From contig OZ231127.1 in NCBI GenBank assembly GCA_965153355.1, forward strand, positions 79,236,001 to 79,300,000: 64,000 bases of DNA, written 5' to 3'. The stretch comes from Flaccisagitta enflata (Eukaryota > Chaetognatha > Sagittoidea > Aphragmophora). Below the pieces are notes generated by a model. That model did no database searches and was not told where the DNA came from. It saw only the letters and a program-made list of their open reading frames with translations. A program made the translations under genes and the position numbers. Below are positions 33,257-45,802 of the stretch, one piece after another. Numbering within the stretch: position 1 is the first letter of the stretch; every line of letters begins with the position of its first letter.

Positions 33257-33514
33257 GCCAAAAGACTTTCGTGATTCTGTTGGCACACCTACACATAAAA
33301 GGATAACTGGAACTTGCATCAGTATATTTAACATTTTGAATAATAAGTTAATGAAGTAGTACTTAGAATTATTTTAAAAGCAGAGTGCCTGAGAATCCAA
33401 AGATTAAGTCAGCCATGACATTAACAATCCATGAAATGAATACCATGATGCCGTCACAATCAATAGAGCTCAAGCAAAAGCTTAAGCATAGGCTTATTAC
33501 ATAAAGTGTAAAGG

Positions 33515-33715
33515 TTAGTTTTTTTTTTCCTTTTCTTTTTTTTCCTTCTTTTTCTCCTCTTTTTTTTTCTTTCCTCTTCTCTTTTTTCATTCCTCTTCTC
33601 TTTTTTCTCCCCTCTTCTCCCTTTTTTCTTTTTCCCCTAAATGTGAGAGGCCCCCCCCCCAAAGCGCGAGGCCTGAGGCAATGCCTCATTTGCCTACTTG
33701 TTGATCGGGCTCAGA
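33515..33715 (+). repeat. Pyrimidine tract plus GCGAGGCC segment
   Basis: TTTTCTCC-rich tract followed by GAGAGGCCCCCCCCCC, AAAGCGCGAGGCC and CTGAGGCAATGCC. Relative of the repeats at 31.5 and 58.6 kb. A stray GGCCTTGTT hairpin-family end lies at about 33817-33825. Confidence 0.5.
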
Positions 33716-33949
33716 ACATGCGATGAATTTATGGAGACTTCAACATGTCAATGGTGCATGAGGAAACTTAGTCGTCAAAAATGAATGATTTAAACGCGAT
33801 AATTAACTGTGACCCGGCCTTGTTTAAAAAACTACAGAAGTACTGAAACTTTGAATACAACGTCAAATAGTCACAGTTGCTGTTCTTTTGTCATAAAGAT
33901 AAAGCTGTATTGCTCCTTGCGTCATCTGATCGCGTCTCAATGCAGAGAA

Positions 33950-34071
33950 TAGTTTTGCAGTTTACAAACAACAGCTACGCTATCCTAGCCGGCGTTGTTT
34001 ATCGCCCGCGTGGTTTGTTCGTTAATCCCGGATATTCGCCATTCGCAGTTCTATTTCAACAAAAGGATACG
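33950..34071 (+). CDS. Possible orphan exon upstream of NAA25
   Basis: Open segment encoding NNSYAILAGVVYRPRGLF and NPGYSPFAVLFQQKDT, followed by a strong donor (ACG|GTAAGT at 34072). TTTTGCAG precedes it as a possible acceptor. Family not recognised; it does not join NAA25. Low confidence. Confidence 0.25.
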
Positions 34072-34560
34072 GTAAGTCAAACGCTCTAGAATTTACTATC
34101 CTGTGTGTTAAGCTGGAAATGCTTCAGACTTTTCTCGAGAGAATCCGTAAAATGTTTTGATTGGTTGCTAGGTCGGTCGGTCAGTCAGCTAAGTCCGTCT
34201 AACACTCTCGTTTCGGCCCATCCGCTCGTGTCTATTACGCTTAGTAAGAATAAAACTGAAGTTTTCCAATCACCCATTGCAGTGCGCTGGCATGTTGCTA
34301 TGTGCGGAAAATGGTCAGAAAACAAAATTCATGACCCAATGTGACCTAAAACCATCAGCAGCGAGCTTTTAAAGTTAACAAAGGAATCAAAGAGAAATTG
34401 AGTCTTCTTTAAAAAAAACCTTTTATTTTCTTTATTATTTTCAAAGGGTCGCTGACGATGGTTTAAGGCTACAGAGAGCCATGAAATTTTTCCTCCAGGC
34501 TTCTACCGTTATTTCACACATTCTCATTCATTGCCATTGGCTGTCAGATAACTTCGGTCA

Positions 34561-34684
34561 TTTTTAGGTGCGACAAAGCACCTCTATAACTGGCTGTGTC
34601 CGTCGGTCGGTCGGTCGGTTGGTCGGGTAACGCATTCGTTCGACGATCTACACGTCGCACCTTATTGGCCTACTTGGCCTTGTT
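34561..34684 (+). mobile_element. Hairpin-ended element, GGTGCG subfamily
   Basis: TTTTTAGGTGCGACAAAGCACC, CTATAACTGGCTGTGTCCGTCGG, GTCG tract, ACGTCGCACC and TTGGCCTTGTT. 124 bp, complete, about 290 bp upstream of the NAA25 start codon. Confidence 0.75.
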
Positions 34685-34971
34685 TGCTAACCGTAGTGTC
34701 TATTAGGCTTGTCCTGGTTGGGCTAGAACTTCCCATTCCTGAACACAACCCGATCGCAGCTATCCTTTAAGACTACGTATGAGACAATGTGTGCCACCTT
34801 CAAAGCGACTTGTCGTGTTGTCATCTTTCAGTGCGTTGTCAGTGCGTTGTCATCTTTTGGCGACAATTACCCAAGTTCATCTTTTTCAGGCGAGGATTGT
34901 AGCGCATCGACGGTCGTTAGTTTCTTCCTTTGCGCTCTTTTCGTTTTGTCTCATGAAAATTTACCGCCAAA

Positions 34972-37900
34972 ATGTCATCGAAAACGTCGGACGCGGTCAA
35001 CGAACGGAGGCTTCGTCCCATTTATGGTAAGTGACTGTCCGCAATATACGTGACTAGTGGAAGAGGGCCTTGTGAACCCTCTCTTACTAGCAAATCTGCG
35101 CACCACTCCTCAGTAGCTTTCCATAAGACATTAACTGAGCTTAAAATCATTCCTCCTCAATCTGACCCAAAAAGTATACATGTGAGGGATGAGAAAAGCT
35201 CTTTGTAAAGAACCCTCTTGGGTTTGGGAATAGTCACCTGAACTTTTGGACATTTCTGGACTTCTTTCCATCAAACGCTCAAGGATGTGATGTCAATTTG
35301 AATGTCATCGAGTGCGTCAATTGCAACGCAATGATTTTTTTCACCAAACGCATCTTTGTATAACTTTTCTTTTTGTTGCAATTTGCGAAAGCTGTCAATT
35401 CGAAGCATTTGCATTCCGACCCCAGCGAACAAGTCTCGCGCGTAATTTACGATATAATCCCTAGATCAGTTAGTTTACCCTTTTAGAAATTACCATTTGC
35501 TTGAGAGTCTATCATCAGTGCCAGTGGTATCCACACTCTCCAGAGTTTAGAACAGACTTTGACTATAGCTCTGATTCGTTAGTCTCACGCGCGCGCTGAA
35601 ACTGAAATTATCCATACAACACCACGAACGTTTGAGCAATGCTTTATCATCATGAAGGTTTTTATCGCGTCACAGATAAAGGTTCGGCGATGTCGTCCTT
35701 GCAAAAGCTCTCCTCATCTATTCAATACAAGGCTTATCTCAATTCTGTGAAACCGATCGGCAGTACGTACTCTGCATGGACAGTTAATTGGTTTGCCTAT
35801 TGCCTAATGACTTTTAAGTTGCTAATTGCTCGCAGACGTATTCTTTTGCTGCCCCGTGCTTTCTGGTTATGCAGCATGTCTGATGCTACCCGTATGCTAT
35901 CTTCTACATCCCGTGCTGTATGTCGGTTTGTGGATAGTCTAGTCTGTCACTTTGATCAGAACTTTAATCGGTTGTTTTGATAAATGAACCGTTTGCTGCA
36001 GGCCTGCACTTTCTGAAGCTCATTTCGTCGTCTGTCGGGGATCGGAAAGCTTTTCAGTCGCATTAAATATTTTAACCAACTTTTTCTCTCGACCCGATTC
36101 TTTTGTTTCTAACCGATAATTTGAAATTTTTGGAGAGAAGGGCTTTTGTGAGTTACTAGATAACAATAAACAATACTACAGACGAAAGTAAAATACAAGA
36201 AGTTAACCCCCCAAAAACTGTAGCACCCCCCCCTACAGCTGCAACCGCTGAATGAAGATTTGCATGTGAGATAGAGAATAGAAGCTTATATCAATACAAT
36301 TAGCCTCATCAGAGCGATTTTGGAATTTCATTCCCAGTAAAAAGTTACAGCTTAAAAACTAGCTAAAATTAGCACTTTTTGAATTATGCTAAAAATGCAA
36401 TTTTTTACTAGTTTTCTAGCTATAACTTTTTACTCGGCATGAAATTCCAAAATCGCTCTGATGAGGCTAATTGTATTGATATAAGCTTCCATTCCCCATC
36501 TTATATGTCTTTCTTCAATCTGCAGTTGAGGCTGTAGGGGGGGGTGCTACAGTTTTTGGGGGGTTAACTTCTTGTATTTCACTTCCGTCTGTACATGATA
36601 TGATCTTGACTTTACTAACTTTGATTTAGCCAAGTGTGTGGGTTTGTTTGAAGTGCTTGCAGCTATTTCAGTCAGGCGTAGAGGTTTCGTTGAACGTGAC
36701 CCTTTTTGTCCCCACTCTAACATGTTATATTTTATGCCGTTATTTTTCGTGGGTTTCCTTTTTGTCAGCCAATTACATACCTTTCTCTGGATTGCCTTAT
36801 ATAAATGGCGTCTTCCGTGTGCAATTGAGCTTCTGGATGGTTCTCACTGCCTTTCTGTCTCTTTCCACCATTTCCCTCCTGTCTCTTACTTCTCTTTGTA
36901 TCCAGTTTATTCACATGAAGCGTTTATGTAGCAGTGACATAATCTTCATAACACCACATATGTGGTTTCATTCGTTCATCCACAGACCATCTCGACACGG
37001 GCGCCAACAAAAAGGCCGTTCATGAGGCGGACAAGGTGTTGAAGAAGCAGAAAGACAACACGTGCGCCAAAGCTTTGAAGTCGTTGGCGTTCTTGAGGAT
37101 GGGCAAGACCGAGGAGAGCAAAGAGTTGGTTGCGGAAATCCTCAAGGAAGTCCCCTCGGACGAACCCACTCTGCAAGCTATGTCCATTTGCCTCAGAGAG
37201 ATGAGTAGAGGTGAGAAGAGCAGTCTGTCATCAAGTCAGTCAGTACTACTTGCTCTACCAATTGAAAGGGCAGGAGCACGTATAGCACTGAGGTTTTAGT
37301 TGCCGCTAAAATCAATCTCTTTTATTTCGCCCAAACGATTGATTTGAATTTTTTGTGGGTTTTTAGTTGCCGCTTGAATCAATTAGACGGAAATTTCGCC
37401 AAAAAGATTTGACTTGAATGATTCGCAAACTTGTGTATGTTGTGTAAGGAGGTCGTTCGTTAAATTGACGTACAGTAGATGTCATCTATACTTGGAAATA
37501 TGGGGGCCCTCCTATCCTAAATAAATAAATTGAAATTAAACTGTGTAATGCTTCTGTCCTATAGGGTTGATGATAGGGTAAAGCAGCAGTTAATGGAAAA
37601 CTCTCTTGAATATACTAAATCAAATTCGCTCTGCATAAACAGCTGCTGGAATTCGTCTATTGGTTAACTCACTTGGCTTCAGATTTATTATGGTCAGTAT
37701 ATTTAAACGTTCCAGGATCGAATCCCAGGCTGGTTTTGCAAATCAAGCAAATAGATGAAGCCAAAATTCTGCGAATAAAAGATTGATCCTACAGTTTTAT
37801 GCTTAAAAGTTTTATTCCTAAGGATAGCCTTAGGGGATTACCATACCCCAGTGTCAACCCCTTAGGGTCTATATATCAGTCTCCTCACTGTACTGATAGT

Positions 37901-40900
37901 CAGGTTATGGGCTGCCCTGTATTTCCAAGTCTAGGCGATATCTACTGTTTGTCGTTAGTGGCGTATGATGTGACGTACGATCTATCCATTTCCCCTCTGC
38001 AGCGGATTTGATCATCACGATGTTCGAGGGAGCGATCAAGGCCAAGCCCAACAGCGAGGAAGTGTTGTCCCATTTGTTCATGTCTTACGTTCGCACCAGC
38101 GATTATAAGAAGCAGAAGGACGTCGCGCTGCAGCTTTACAAGATCAACGAACACACCCCATTTTATCTGTGGGCCGTCATGAGCATCGTCATGCAGGTTA
38201 CTTTGAATTCTCCATGTTGGGCAGTGACCCTAAAAAAACGTACAGAAGAAGTTATCGGACCAAATGGCGGATGCCTTGGTTTTCTCACCTTGTTTGCTCT
38301 CCTTTCCTTGACTGTTCAAATGTATCGACTGAACGAATGATTGAATGAATGAGCGACTGAATGACAATTAAGGGATACAAAACAAAAGCTGAGTGTAGTA
38401 GAATTAGATCGATGTGGAGGGACTAACAAATCCGCTACAGGTAGATTTCTGTTATTGCTAATGTGGAATCAATCTAAATGAAATGGCACGTTTTAAGGGG
38501 ACATTTACCATTAATATCTACCTACCTACCTACCTGTGTATAAATATGTCTGGTCGTATATTGCTTAGAACCTGTCTGTCTCCTTGTCTGTCTTCCTAGT
38601 TCTCTGCCGCTATGTAGATTCTCTCGGCATGTATTTATTTCTCGCTATCTTATCTATTTAGGCCAAGAGTCCAGAGGGCGAGAAATTGTCGAAATCCGTT
38701 TTGCTACCGATGGCTGAACGAATGATTCAAAAGCTGGTGAAGGAGGATAAAATCTCGGACAGCGGGGAAGTCGAGTTGCTGTTGATGATTCTGGAGTTGC
38801 AACAAAAGTACGACGACGCGCTGCTCATCCTCAAAGGTTAGATTTTCGTATGTGTGCGTTTCTTTTGCACACTGCGTGAATGAATTCTATCGATAAATTA
38901 ACGAGCTAATGAACAAATGACTGTTTGAATGATTGAATGATTGAATGAATGAATGATTGAATGATTGAAAGAATGAATGATTGAATGAATGATTGAATGA
39001 ATGAGTGACTGGTGGGTGAATGAATGATTGATTGAATGATTGAATGAATGATTGAATGAATGAATGATTGATTGAATGAATGATTGATTGAAGGAATGAT
39101 TGAATGAAGGAATGAATGAATGAAGGAATGAATGAATGAAGGAATGAATGATTGAAGGAATGAATGATTGAAGGAATGAATGATTGAAGGAATGAATGAT
39201 TGAAGGAATGAATGATTGAAGGAATGAATGATTGAAGGAATGAATGATTGAAGGAATGAATGATTGAAGGAATGAATGATTGAAGGAATGAATGATTGAA
39301 GGAATGAATGATTGAAGGAATGAATGATTGAAGGAATGAATGATTGAAGGAATGAATGATTGAAGGAATGAATGATTGAAGGAATGAATGATTGAAGGAA
39401 TGAATGATTGAAGGAATGAATGATTGAAGGAATGAATGATTGAAGGAATGAGCGACAGGTGGGTGAATGAATGGGTGAATGAATGAATGAATGGGTGAAT
39501 GAATGAATGAATGGGTGAATGAATGAATGTATGGGTGAATGAATGAATGTATGGGTGAATGAATGAATGAATGAATGGGTGAATGAATGAATGAATGAAT
39601 GGGTGAATGAATGAATGTATGGGTGAATGAATGAATGTATGGGTGAATGAATGAATGTATGGGTGAATGAATGAATGAATGGGTGAATGAATGAATGAAT
39701 GGGTGAATGAATGAATGAATGGGTGAATGAATGAATGAATGGGTGAATGAATGAATGAATGGGTGAATGAATGAATGAATGGGTGAATGGGTGAATGAAT
39801 GGGTGAATGAATGAATGAATGGGTGAATGAATGAATGAATGGGTGAATGGGTGAATGAATGGGTGAATGAATGAATGTTTCTTTGATTGAATGGTTGATT
39901 CAATGTTTGATCGGATGAACGAATGAAAGAAACTGGGAGAGTTATAACAAAAGTAAAACAAACTAGGAAAATGCTGAAGAAAGTACACTGCACTGAGGCT
40001 GACTGAGCACTGTATGAGTGTATGTATCGTATACTGCTGCTTATGATTATACAGGACCTTTGGGTACGAAGTTGATTAGCGAGCCACACCAGCGAGAAGT
40101 TTGGACGTCGAAGCTAATGAGGCTGAAAAAAAGTTACCCAGAACTCTGCGCCATCTTCAGAAGATTGGTCTTTCTTCTGTAAGTTGAACCAGGGCGATAA
40201 ATGTGAAATTCACATCTTCTTAATTATTCCCCTGTAAATTTCCCCCCCCCCCCTTCATGTTTTTTATTTGAAATAGGAAAAACAACACGCAGCCATTTTT
40301 CTTTTTTTCAGGCCTGACGATTGGTTGTGGCTGAGGGAGTATTTGACACAAGTATTCATTTTGATTAAAGATGGGTGGAAGCCCGACGACAACTACAGGT
40401 ACAGGCGATTTTAGTCTCTCGTATTCTTTCCTTCATTCTTTCATTCTCTCTCGCTTTCTATCCTTGTTCAGTTCTGTGTCCCTGTTACTTTCTCTGCCCC
40501 TTATTCTGTCTTTATATAATACTATCTTCATGTGATTTTACTCCTGTCCTTTTCTTTCTTTTCCTTGGGTCTTTTCTTTCGTTCTTTTACTCGTTCATTC
40601 ATTCATTCGCCCATTCATTCATTTGTTCACTTTCTTTCGCCAATCCTCTCTCTTGTCCTTCTCAATTACTGCACTGCCTTTTCTGGTATTTTTTCCAGTT
40701 GCGCCGAGGGTCAAGTGGATTACTCGTTGGAATCTGCCGCCAACGTCGTCACTTCTCTCGCCGAAGCCTCGCTTCACAAGGCTGATGCCGCCTCCAACAC
40801 GCCAAACGGGTCTCATGACGATACCGCGCCACCGACGCCCTCGCCTTCCTCCTACTCTTCCTCCTCCCGCCCTTCTCGTGGCGCTCTTTTAGCGCAACTC

Positions 40901-43900
40901 GAGTTTCTACGCCAAGCCAAAGACAATGGATTCGCGGATGCGGCTGCCAACTCTTCCGTTGACTCCGCCGTCAATCTCGTGCGTCTCTTCTTCGACCACT
41001 TCGGAGACAAGGCCAGCTTCTTCGCCGATATCAAGACATGGTTGCCGCTGATTCAAGGCGAGGATGTGAAGAGACTCGTCGTGGTTTTGGCGCCAGTCGT
41101 CGGCGCCGCCAATCTGCTCGAGACTCCCGTGAATAGCGCCGACATGGCCTTTCCTGCAACGGTACGCTTGGAATGAGCTGGTTTTATACGGTTGCGTGTG
41201 TCGTTTTCTCGGAACATGAAGGTGAAATTAAGTAACTTCCAAAATATTTGCGTTGAAATCCTTCATTACATCAAGAATTTGTTATTGCGGGAGAGGACTG
41301 TACTACACTATATAAATGTCCATATTTTTCCAAATTTTCTTCAATTTCTGTTTCCTTTTAAATAATTGCGTGAGATTTACATAGGATGCACTGTTGCACA
41401 TGCCACATACCGTAGTTTTTCTAATTAGCGCCTCGGGCGCTACCATAGTTTTTGGGCGCTACCGTAGTTTTTGGGTAGCGGCTCCAAAGGGCCGATGTCC
41501 TGTAGGACACCAGGGGGAATTTCCAGGGGTGAATTTCCATACGTCCGTACATCCATCCGTTCCCCCCCCCGAGCTTCTCAAGCCTCAAACTCTCATTGAA
41601 TAATATGGGAAATTGAAAAAATGCTAACTTCCCATTGAATAACATGGAAAACTGATGAAAAATGAAAGAAATATGAAATTCCCATTGAATAACATGGCAA
41701 ATTGATGCAAAATTGAAAACAATAGAAAACCCCTATTGAATGTCATGGAAAATTGCCCTCTCAGGACGTATGAAAATTCACCCCTGTGTCCCACAGGACA
41801 TCGGCCCTTTGGGGCCGCTGCCCTGCTCTCACTCCACTTGTTCAGCTTTCACTCGAAGCACCATGTGCGATCCTTGGATGACTTCTTCTAATTTGAAATT
41901 GAAATGTGACTTTGCTTCTCAACCCTCCAATTAGCGCCCCTTTTGTTATGTAGATGAACTATCATTCAGTTCATCTTTTTCATAAAAGGCTATCAATATG
42001 TTAAATTTGACTCAAAATGGAAATATTTATTGCATATATCTGTTAAAAAGTCAGTGAAAAAGGTTAATGGTGTTGTTTTTAGGTGCGACAAAGCACCTCT
42101 ATAACTGGCTGTGTCCGTCTGTCGGTCGGTCGGTCGGTTGGGTAACGCATTCGTTCGGCGATCCACACGTCGCACCTTATTGGCCTACTTGGCCTTGTTT
42201 TTCATCATTTTGCTTAATATATCTGTCAAAGTCTCCTCTGAAAAGTGTAACATAAAAAAGAAAAAAATAGGAGGGGGGCGCTAAATGGAAAAAATACGGT
42301 AATATCAAAACTAATGTCTTAAATCGACAGCATACAGCCGATGTACTCTGATATATTTTTGATCCCCCACTTCTCAGGTCCAAGACCTCCAGCGGCACTT
42401 GAACTGGTCCAAGCTGTGGATGTACTCTGGCCTGATGGAGTCTCTCTCGGAGTTGGACCGGAAGTGCGTGGTGGTGGAATTCGTGTCTCGTCATCGAGAC
42501 GGTCTCAGATTCGGAGTCGACTTGAAGAAGACCGAAGTGCAGTTCAGCGATGACTATCTTCTACTCGCCGCTCATCTCATTCTTCTCTGTGTCGAGGAAA
42601 ACAACCTCACCAACACCGTCTTTCAAGTGAGTTTCATATGAAGACTGCCATGACAATCGGAAAATTTTCCTAATGATTCAATCATATATCATGTATATAT
42701 TCAAATATCAAGGCCACGAACCGAAATGCTCACTTAACCACCTTCACCTTCACCTTCACCTTCCTTCACCTTCACCTTCCTTCACCTTCACCTTCCTTCA
42801 CCTTCCTTCACTCTCCGAGAAACCGAGAGAACCACTTCCGAGAGAACCACAAAATACCAGATAACGGAAAAAAGACAAAACAAAAAACTAGATAGGGTGA
42901 AGTGGGGTAAAATGGGTCACTTTTTCGATTATTTTTTTGATATCTCTTAATTTTTTATCAAAATGAAGAATTTTATGATTGATTATGGACAATGTGTGTT
43001 TTCTCTACGACCACAAAAAAGAAAATTGCCTCCTAGAAATGAGCGAGGAGGGCAACCCACCCCTTTTTAAAAACGAGTAGGTGACCCATTTTACCCCATC
43101 TAGGTGGGGTAAAATGGGTCACCTACCTCCTTTCATTAAATATCGACCACAACTTTTTTCTAAGTGAAGAGGTACAACGCAGAAGTAAAAATTAAGTGAT
43201 CTAACATATCAACTGAGCTAAAAAAAGTATTTAAAGGCAAAAAATATAAGGTTATGTGATAAGTTTTCTGAAAATAACGGTTTAGCATCAAATCATTATA
43301 TTTATATTATAAAATCTTTAAACAACAATGGAACAAGATGTTCAGGGCAGGAATGAGCTGTATCTCACTTACTCTGACCCATGAGATTGGATAACAAGCA
43401 TATCTCAGCATTTTGATGAAAATTTCATGATTTTAGCATGGTGACCCATTTTACCCCACATTACTAAAAATTAATTTTTTTGCTAACTATACATAAAAAC
43501 TGAAAACTATTACTGCCCACGTTTAACCATCCATCCGTAGTATGTAGGCAGTGGGTAATTGCTTTCCTCCTCTATTTGGTCTCCATGGAAACCAGAAGTT
43601 GGTTTTATGCCTAGGGATGCACAATTTTTATCAATTTACTATTCAATTTCACAATGCATTCAAATATAACAAACAAGGGGCAATTATCTGTCTTGGAGGA
43701 GGATATGGTATCCTTTTCCCTAGATCAGCGGCAAAAATTGCTTTATTTCAATAGATTTTAGCAAAATTAAAAAAAAAAGTTAAGTGTCCCACTTTACCCC
43801 GCTGACCCATTTTACCCCACTCTACCCTATTAAGTAATGTTGAAAAAAAAACAACAAACAAACGAAATAAAACCGTATTTAATGAAAACAGATACAAAAG

Positions 43901-45616
43901 CAAAAACAAAGGACAAAATCAATTCATAACACCCCCTTTCTTCCCCTATCCTTTCAGGCTATCATCTTGTTGGAGGACGGATTACGAACGTCTAAGTACA
44001 ATTACCAGTTCCGTCTCTTACTAACTCGTCTTTACGCCAAACTCGGTGCCTTCGAGCGTTGCATGGAGCATTTCGATCATCTAGAAATTAAATACATTCA
44101 ACACGACACTTTGAGCCATTACTGGCTGGCCCACGCCGCGCCTTTAGGTCATTTCTCTCGCGCCATTCTACTGCATAACAAAGCCCTCAAATTCTTCTCA
44201 GCCACCTTCCGCGACACTTCCGAGTATTTGATCCAAGCCTATCGATTTGGATCCTTCGCCAAAGTGCCCGAGTTTATGCGCTTGCGCGACCGTCTCACGC
44301 ACTCTTTGCAGTATTCTCTCGTGTACGTGGAATCGTTGATCTACGATCTGGTGTTGGAAACGGACTCGCATCAACGAACGGAAGAGCGGATCGCCGCCAT
44401 GGCTTTGGATCCCGTCACGGATCAGACCAATTGGGACTTGATACAAGACAATCGAGACTTGAAGCTGATGGCCGACTGGACGGCCGTTACCATGGACGCT
44501 CAGGAAGAAAGACACCAACGCGGTTGTCGTCACGAGAAAGCGTGGACGAAACTCCGCCACGTGACGCACCACGCTGTTTCCGCCGTCGTGTCTTTCGCCG
44601 CCGCCGATGGCAAACACAATGAAAACGACAGCGGTGCCGCCAACGGTGACGCCGCCGCTCACAACGGCGCCGGTGACGCGCTCCCGCCACCGCCTCAATC
44701 CAAGACCAAAACACCCGTCGATTTGGAGATCGTCACGCGTCTCGTCACCGATTTCCGGCAACACGTGGAATTTTGTCGTCGCGAATTTGCCGACGGCGCC
44801 GGGGCTAAAGAGGAGAAAGACCGATTAGCCATCATTCATCCTCTTTACGCTTCGCCGCCGTCTCGTCTCTTCGATTATCTCGCCTTTGGCCATCCTCTCG
44901 ACATTCTCGTCGACTCTTTCGCGCTCGTCGAGTACGTCTTCTCTTTCCCAGCGGCCTTCAGCGGCAAATCCGTCGACGCGGCCGCCAAGGAGGTCGTCAA
45001 CGAGAAGATGGAGACGATGCTTCAAACGGGTCTCCTGGAAGGTTTTAAGAAGATGTTTGACGCGTGTTTGTCGGCGACTTTGTCCACGGGCGCTTTTTCT
45101 ACTTCCGGCGAATCAACGTCGACGCCTTTGCAACACGACCTATACCTCCACAATTTCAGCGTGGCTTTGGAGACTTTGGCGTTGGTGGTGGCGTTACTTG
45201 GCGCTTGTCACAAAGTATTGCGTCCTTTGAAGAACTCTTTGAGCAAGAAGATGAAGAAGAAGAAAGGCGGCGGAGGTGGCGGCGCTGGTGGCGGCGGGGG
45301 GGCACCGAAGACGTTTGCCAACTTTGTCTCCGCCACGTCGGCGATTCGGGACGAAGCGAACGAGTTTGGCGAGCGGTTGCGCGGGATCGCGGTTCAGTTG
45401 GCGCTCTCCGATGTCGGCCTCGATGCGAGCATGCGCAATCTCACCGTCGACGACGAGGATGTTGATGCTGAATCACGAGAGGCTTCAACTTCGACGCCAA
45501 CGACTCCAGCGGACATTTTGACGAGGATGAATGACAGCTACGCGACTTCGGCCGCAGAAATGTCCACACTCACGGCCAAGAAAGTCGCCTATTTAACTAG
45601 TCTTACGCGATTGTGA
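34972..45616 (+). CDS. NAA25: NatB auxiliary subunit NAA25 (MDM20-like)
   Basis: Nine exons: 34972-35026, 36986-37210, 38003-38196, 38662-38836, 40055-40178, 40312-40398, 40699-41161, 42378-42626 and 43958-45616. All introns are GT-AG with compatible phases and give about 1076 codons; human NAA25 is about 970. NAA25 is the TPR-rich auxiliary subunit that binds the catalytic subunit NAA20 on ribosomes, where NatB acetylates nascent N termini starting Met-Asp/Glu/Asn/Gln. Recognisable blocks in order: ERRLRPIYD (residues 11-19), ADKVLKKQKDNTCAKALKSL, HLFMSYVRTSDYKKQKDVAL, LPMAERMIQKLVKEDKI, PDDWLWLREYL, FFDHFGDKASFFADIK, IQHDTLSHYWLAHAAPLG and DTSEYLIQAYRFGSFAKVPE. Lineage extras: a Ser/Pro-rich insert (about 320-347) and a Lys-then-Gly run (about 955-972). 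The start has A at -3 (CAAAATG). Introns hold large palindromes and repeats. Confidence 0.96.
36177..36593. mobile_element. Palindromic element in NAA25 intron 1
   Basis: ACAGACGAAAGTAAAATACAAG and CTTGTATTTCACTTCCGTCTGT are inverted ends. CCCCCCAAAAACTGTAGCACC pairs with its inverse. 417 bp, non-coding. Confidence 0.8.
37471..37948. mobile_element. Palindrome-ended element in NAA25 intron 2
   Basis: TACAGTAGATGTCATCTATACTTGG and CCAAGTCTAGGCGATATCTACTGT are inverted ends, related to the 10485 and 30923 family. Its interior (37649-37735) has GGTTAACTCACTTGG and GATCGAATCCCAGG, which resemble tRNA A and B boxes. A tRNA-derived SINE fragment is possible but weak. Confidence 0.5.
38917..39895 (+). 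repeat. (TGAA/TGAT/GGTGAATGAA)n array in NAA25 intron 4
   Basis: About 980 bp of TGAA-based higher-order repeats. One half uses TGAATGATTGAAGGAA units, the other GGGTGAATGAATGAATGAA units. The long minus-strand His/Ser/Ile/Phe ORFs (up to 400 codons) arise from the repeat. Confidence 0.95.
41460..41880 (+). mobile_element. Foldback-family copy in NAA25 intron 7
   Basis: Left arm AGCGGCTCCAAAGGGCCGATGTCC, AATTTCCATACGTCC. Right arm GGACGTATGAAAATTCACCCC..GGACATCGGCCCTTTGGGGCCGCTGCCC. The middle has imperfect repeats of CCCATTGAATAACATGGAAA. Confidence 0.7.
42076..42199 (+). mobile_element. Hairpin-ended element, GGTGCG subfamily, in NAA25 intron 7
   Basis: Nearly identical in length and sequence to the 34561 copy: TTTTTAGGTGCGACAAAGCACC through CACGTCGCACC to GGCCTTGTT (124 bp). 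The similarity suggests recent spread. Confidence 0.75.
42738..42812 (+). repeat. (CACCTT)n microsatellite
   Basis: CTTCACCTTCACC repeats in NAA25 intron 8. Confidence 0.9.
42893..43829. mobile_element. TAGGGT..GGGGTAAAATGGGTCA element in NAA25 intron 8
   Basis: Ends TAGGGTGAAGTGGGGTAAAATGGGTCA and TGACCCATTTTACCCC..CTACCCTA are inverted. A perfect central-type palindrome TGACCCATTTTACCCC/GGGGTAAAATGGGTCA sits at about 43082-43122, and another copy at about 43441. Probably two elements, one inserted in the other. No transposase. Confidence 0.7.
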
Positions 45617-45802
45617 TTTGTTAGTTGTTAGTTTTGTTTCGATCCTCTTGCCCCTCCTCTTCTCTTCCGGTCCTTATTATAAGACATTCTTTTCTCTCTT
45701 TTTGTCCGCGACGGAATACCATTCCGACACGGACTATAATTCGAGGCGGGTGGGTGTCGTCGTTGTCGTTGTCGTCGTTGTCGTCGTCGTTGTCCACACT
45801 TT

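Noticed and set aside
35639-35980. 113-codon ORF in NAA25 intron 1
   Set aside because: No splice context or recognisable domain, and it lies within a clearly spliced gene intron.
37649-37735. tRNA gene
   Set aside because: A- and B-box-like motifs are present but the acceptor, D and anticodon stems do not form; at most a tRNA-derived fragment inside a repeat.
38887-40089. Minus-strand ORF of 400 codons
   Set aside because: Translation of TGAA-type repeats in NAA25 intron 4, overlapping a real exon on the opposite strand.
44198-44764. Minus-strand ORFs opposite the last NAA25 exon
   Set aside because: Shadow frames of a GC-rich conserved coding exon.
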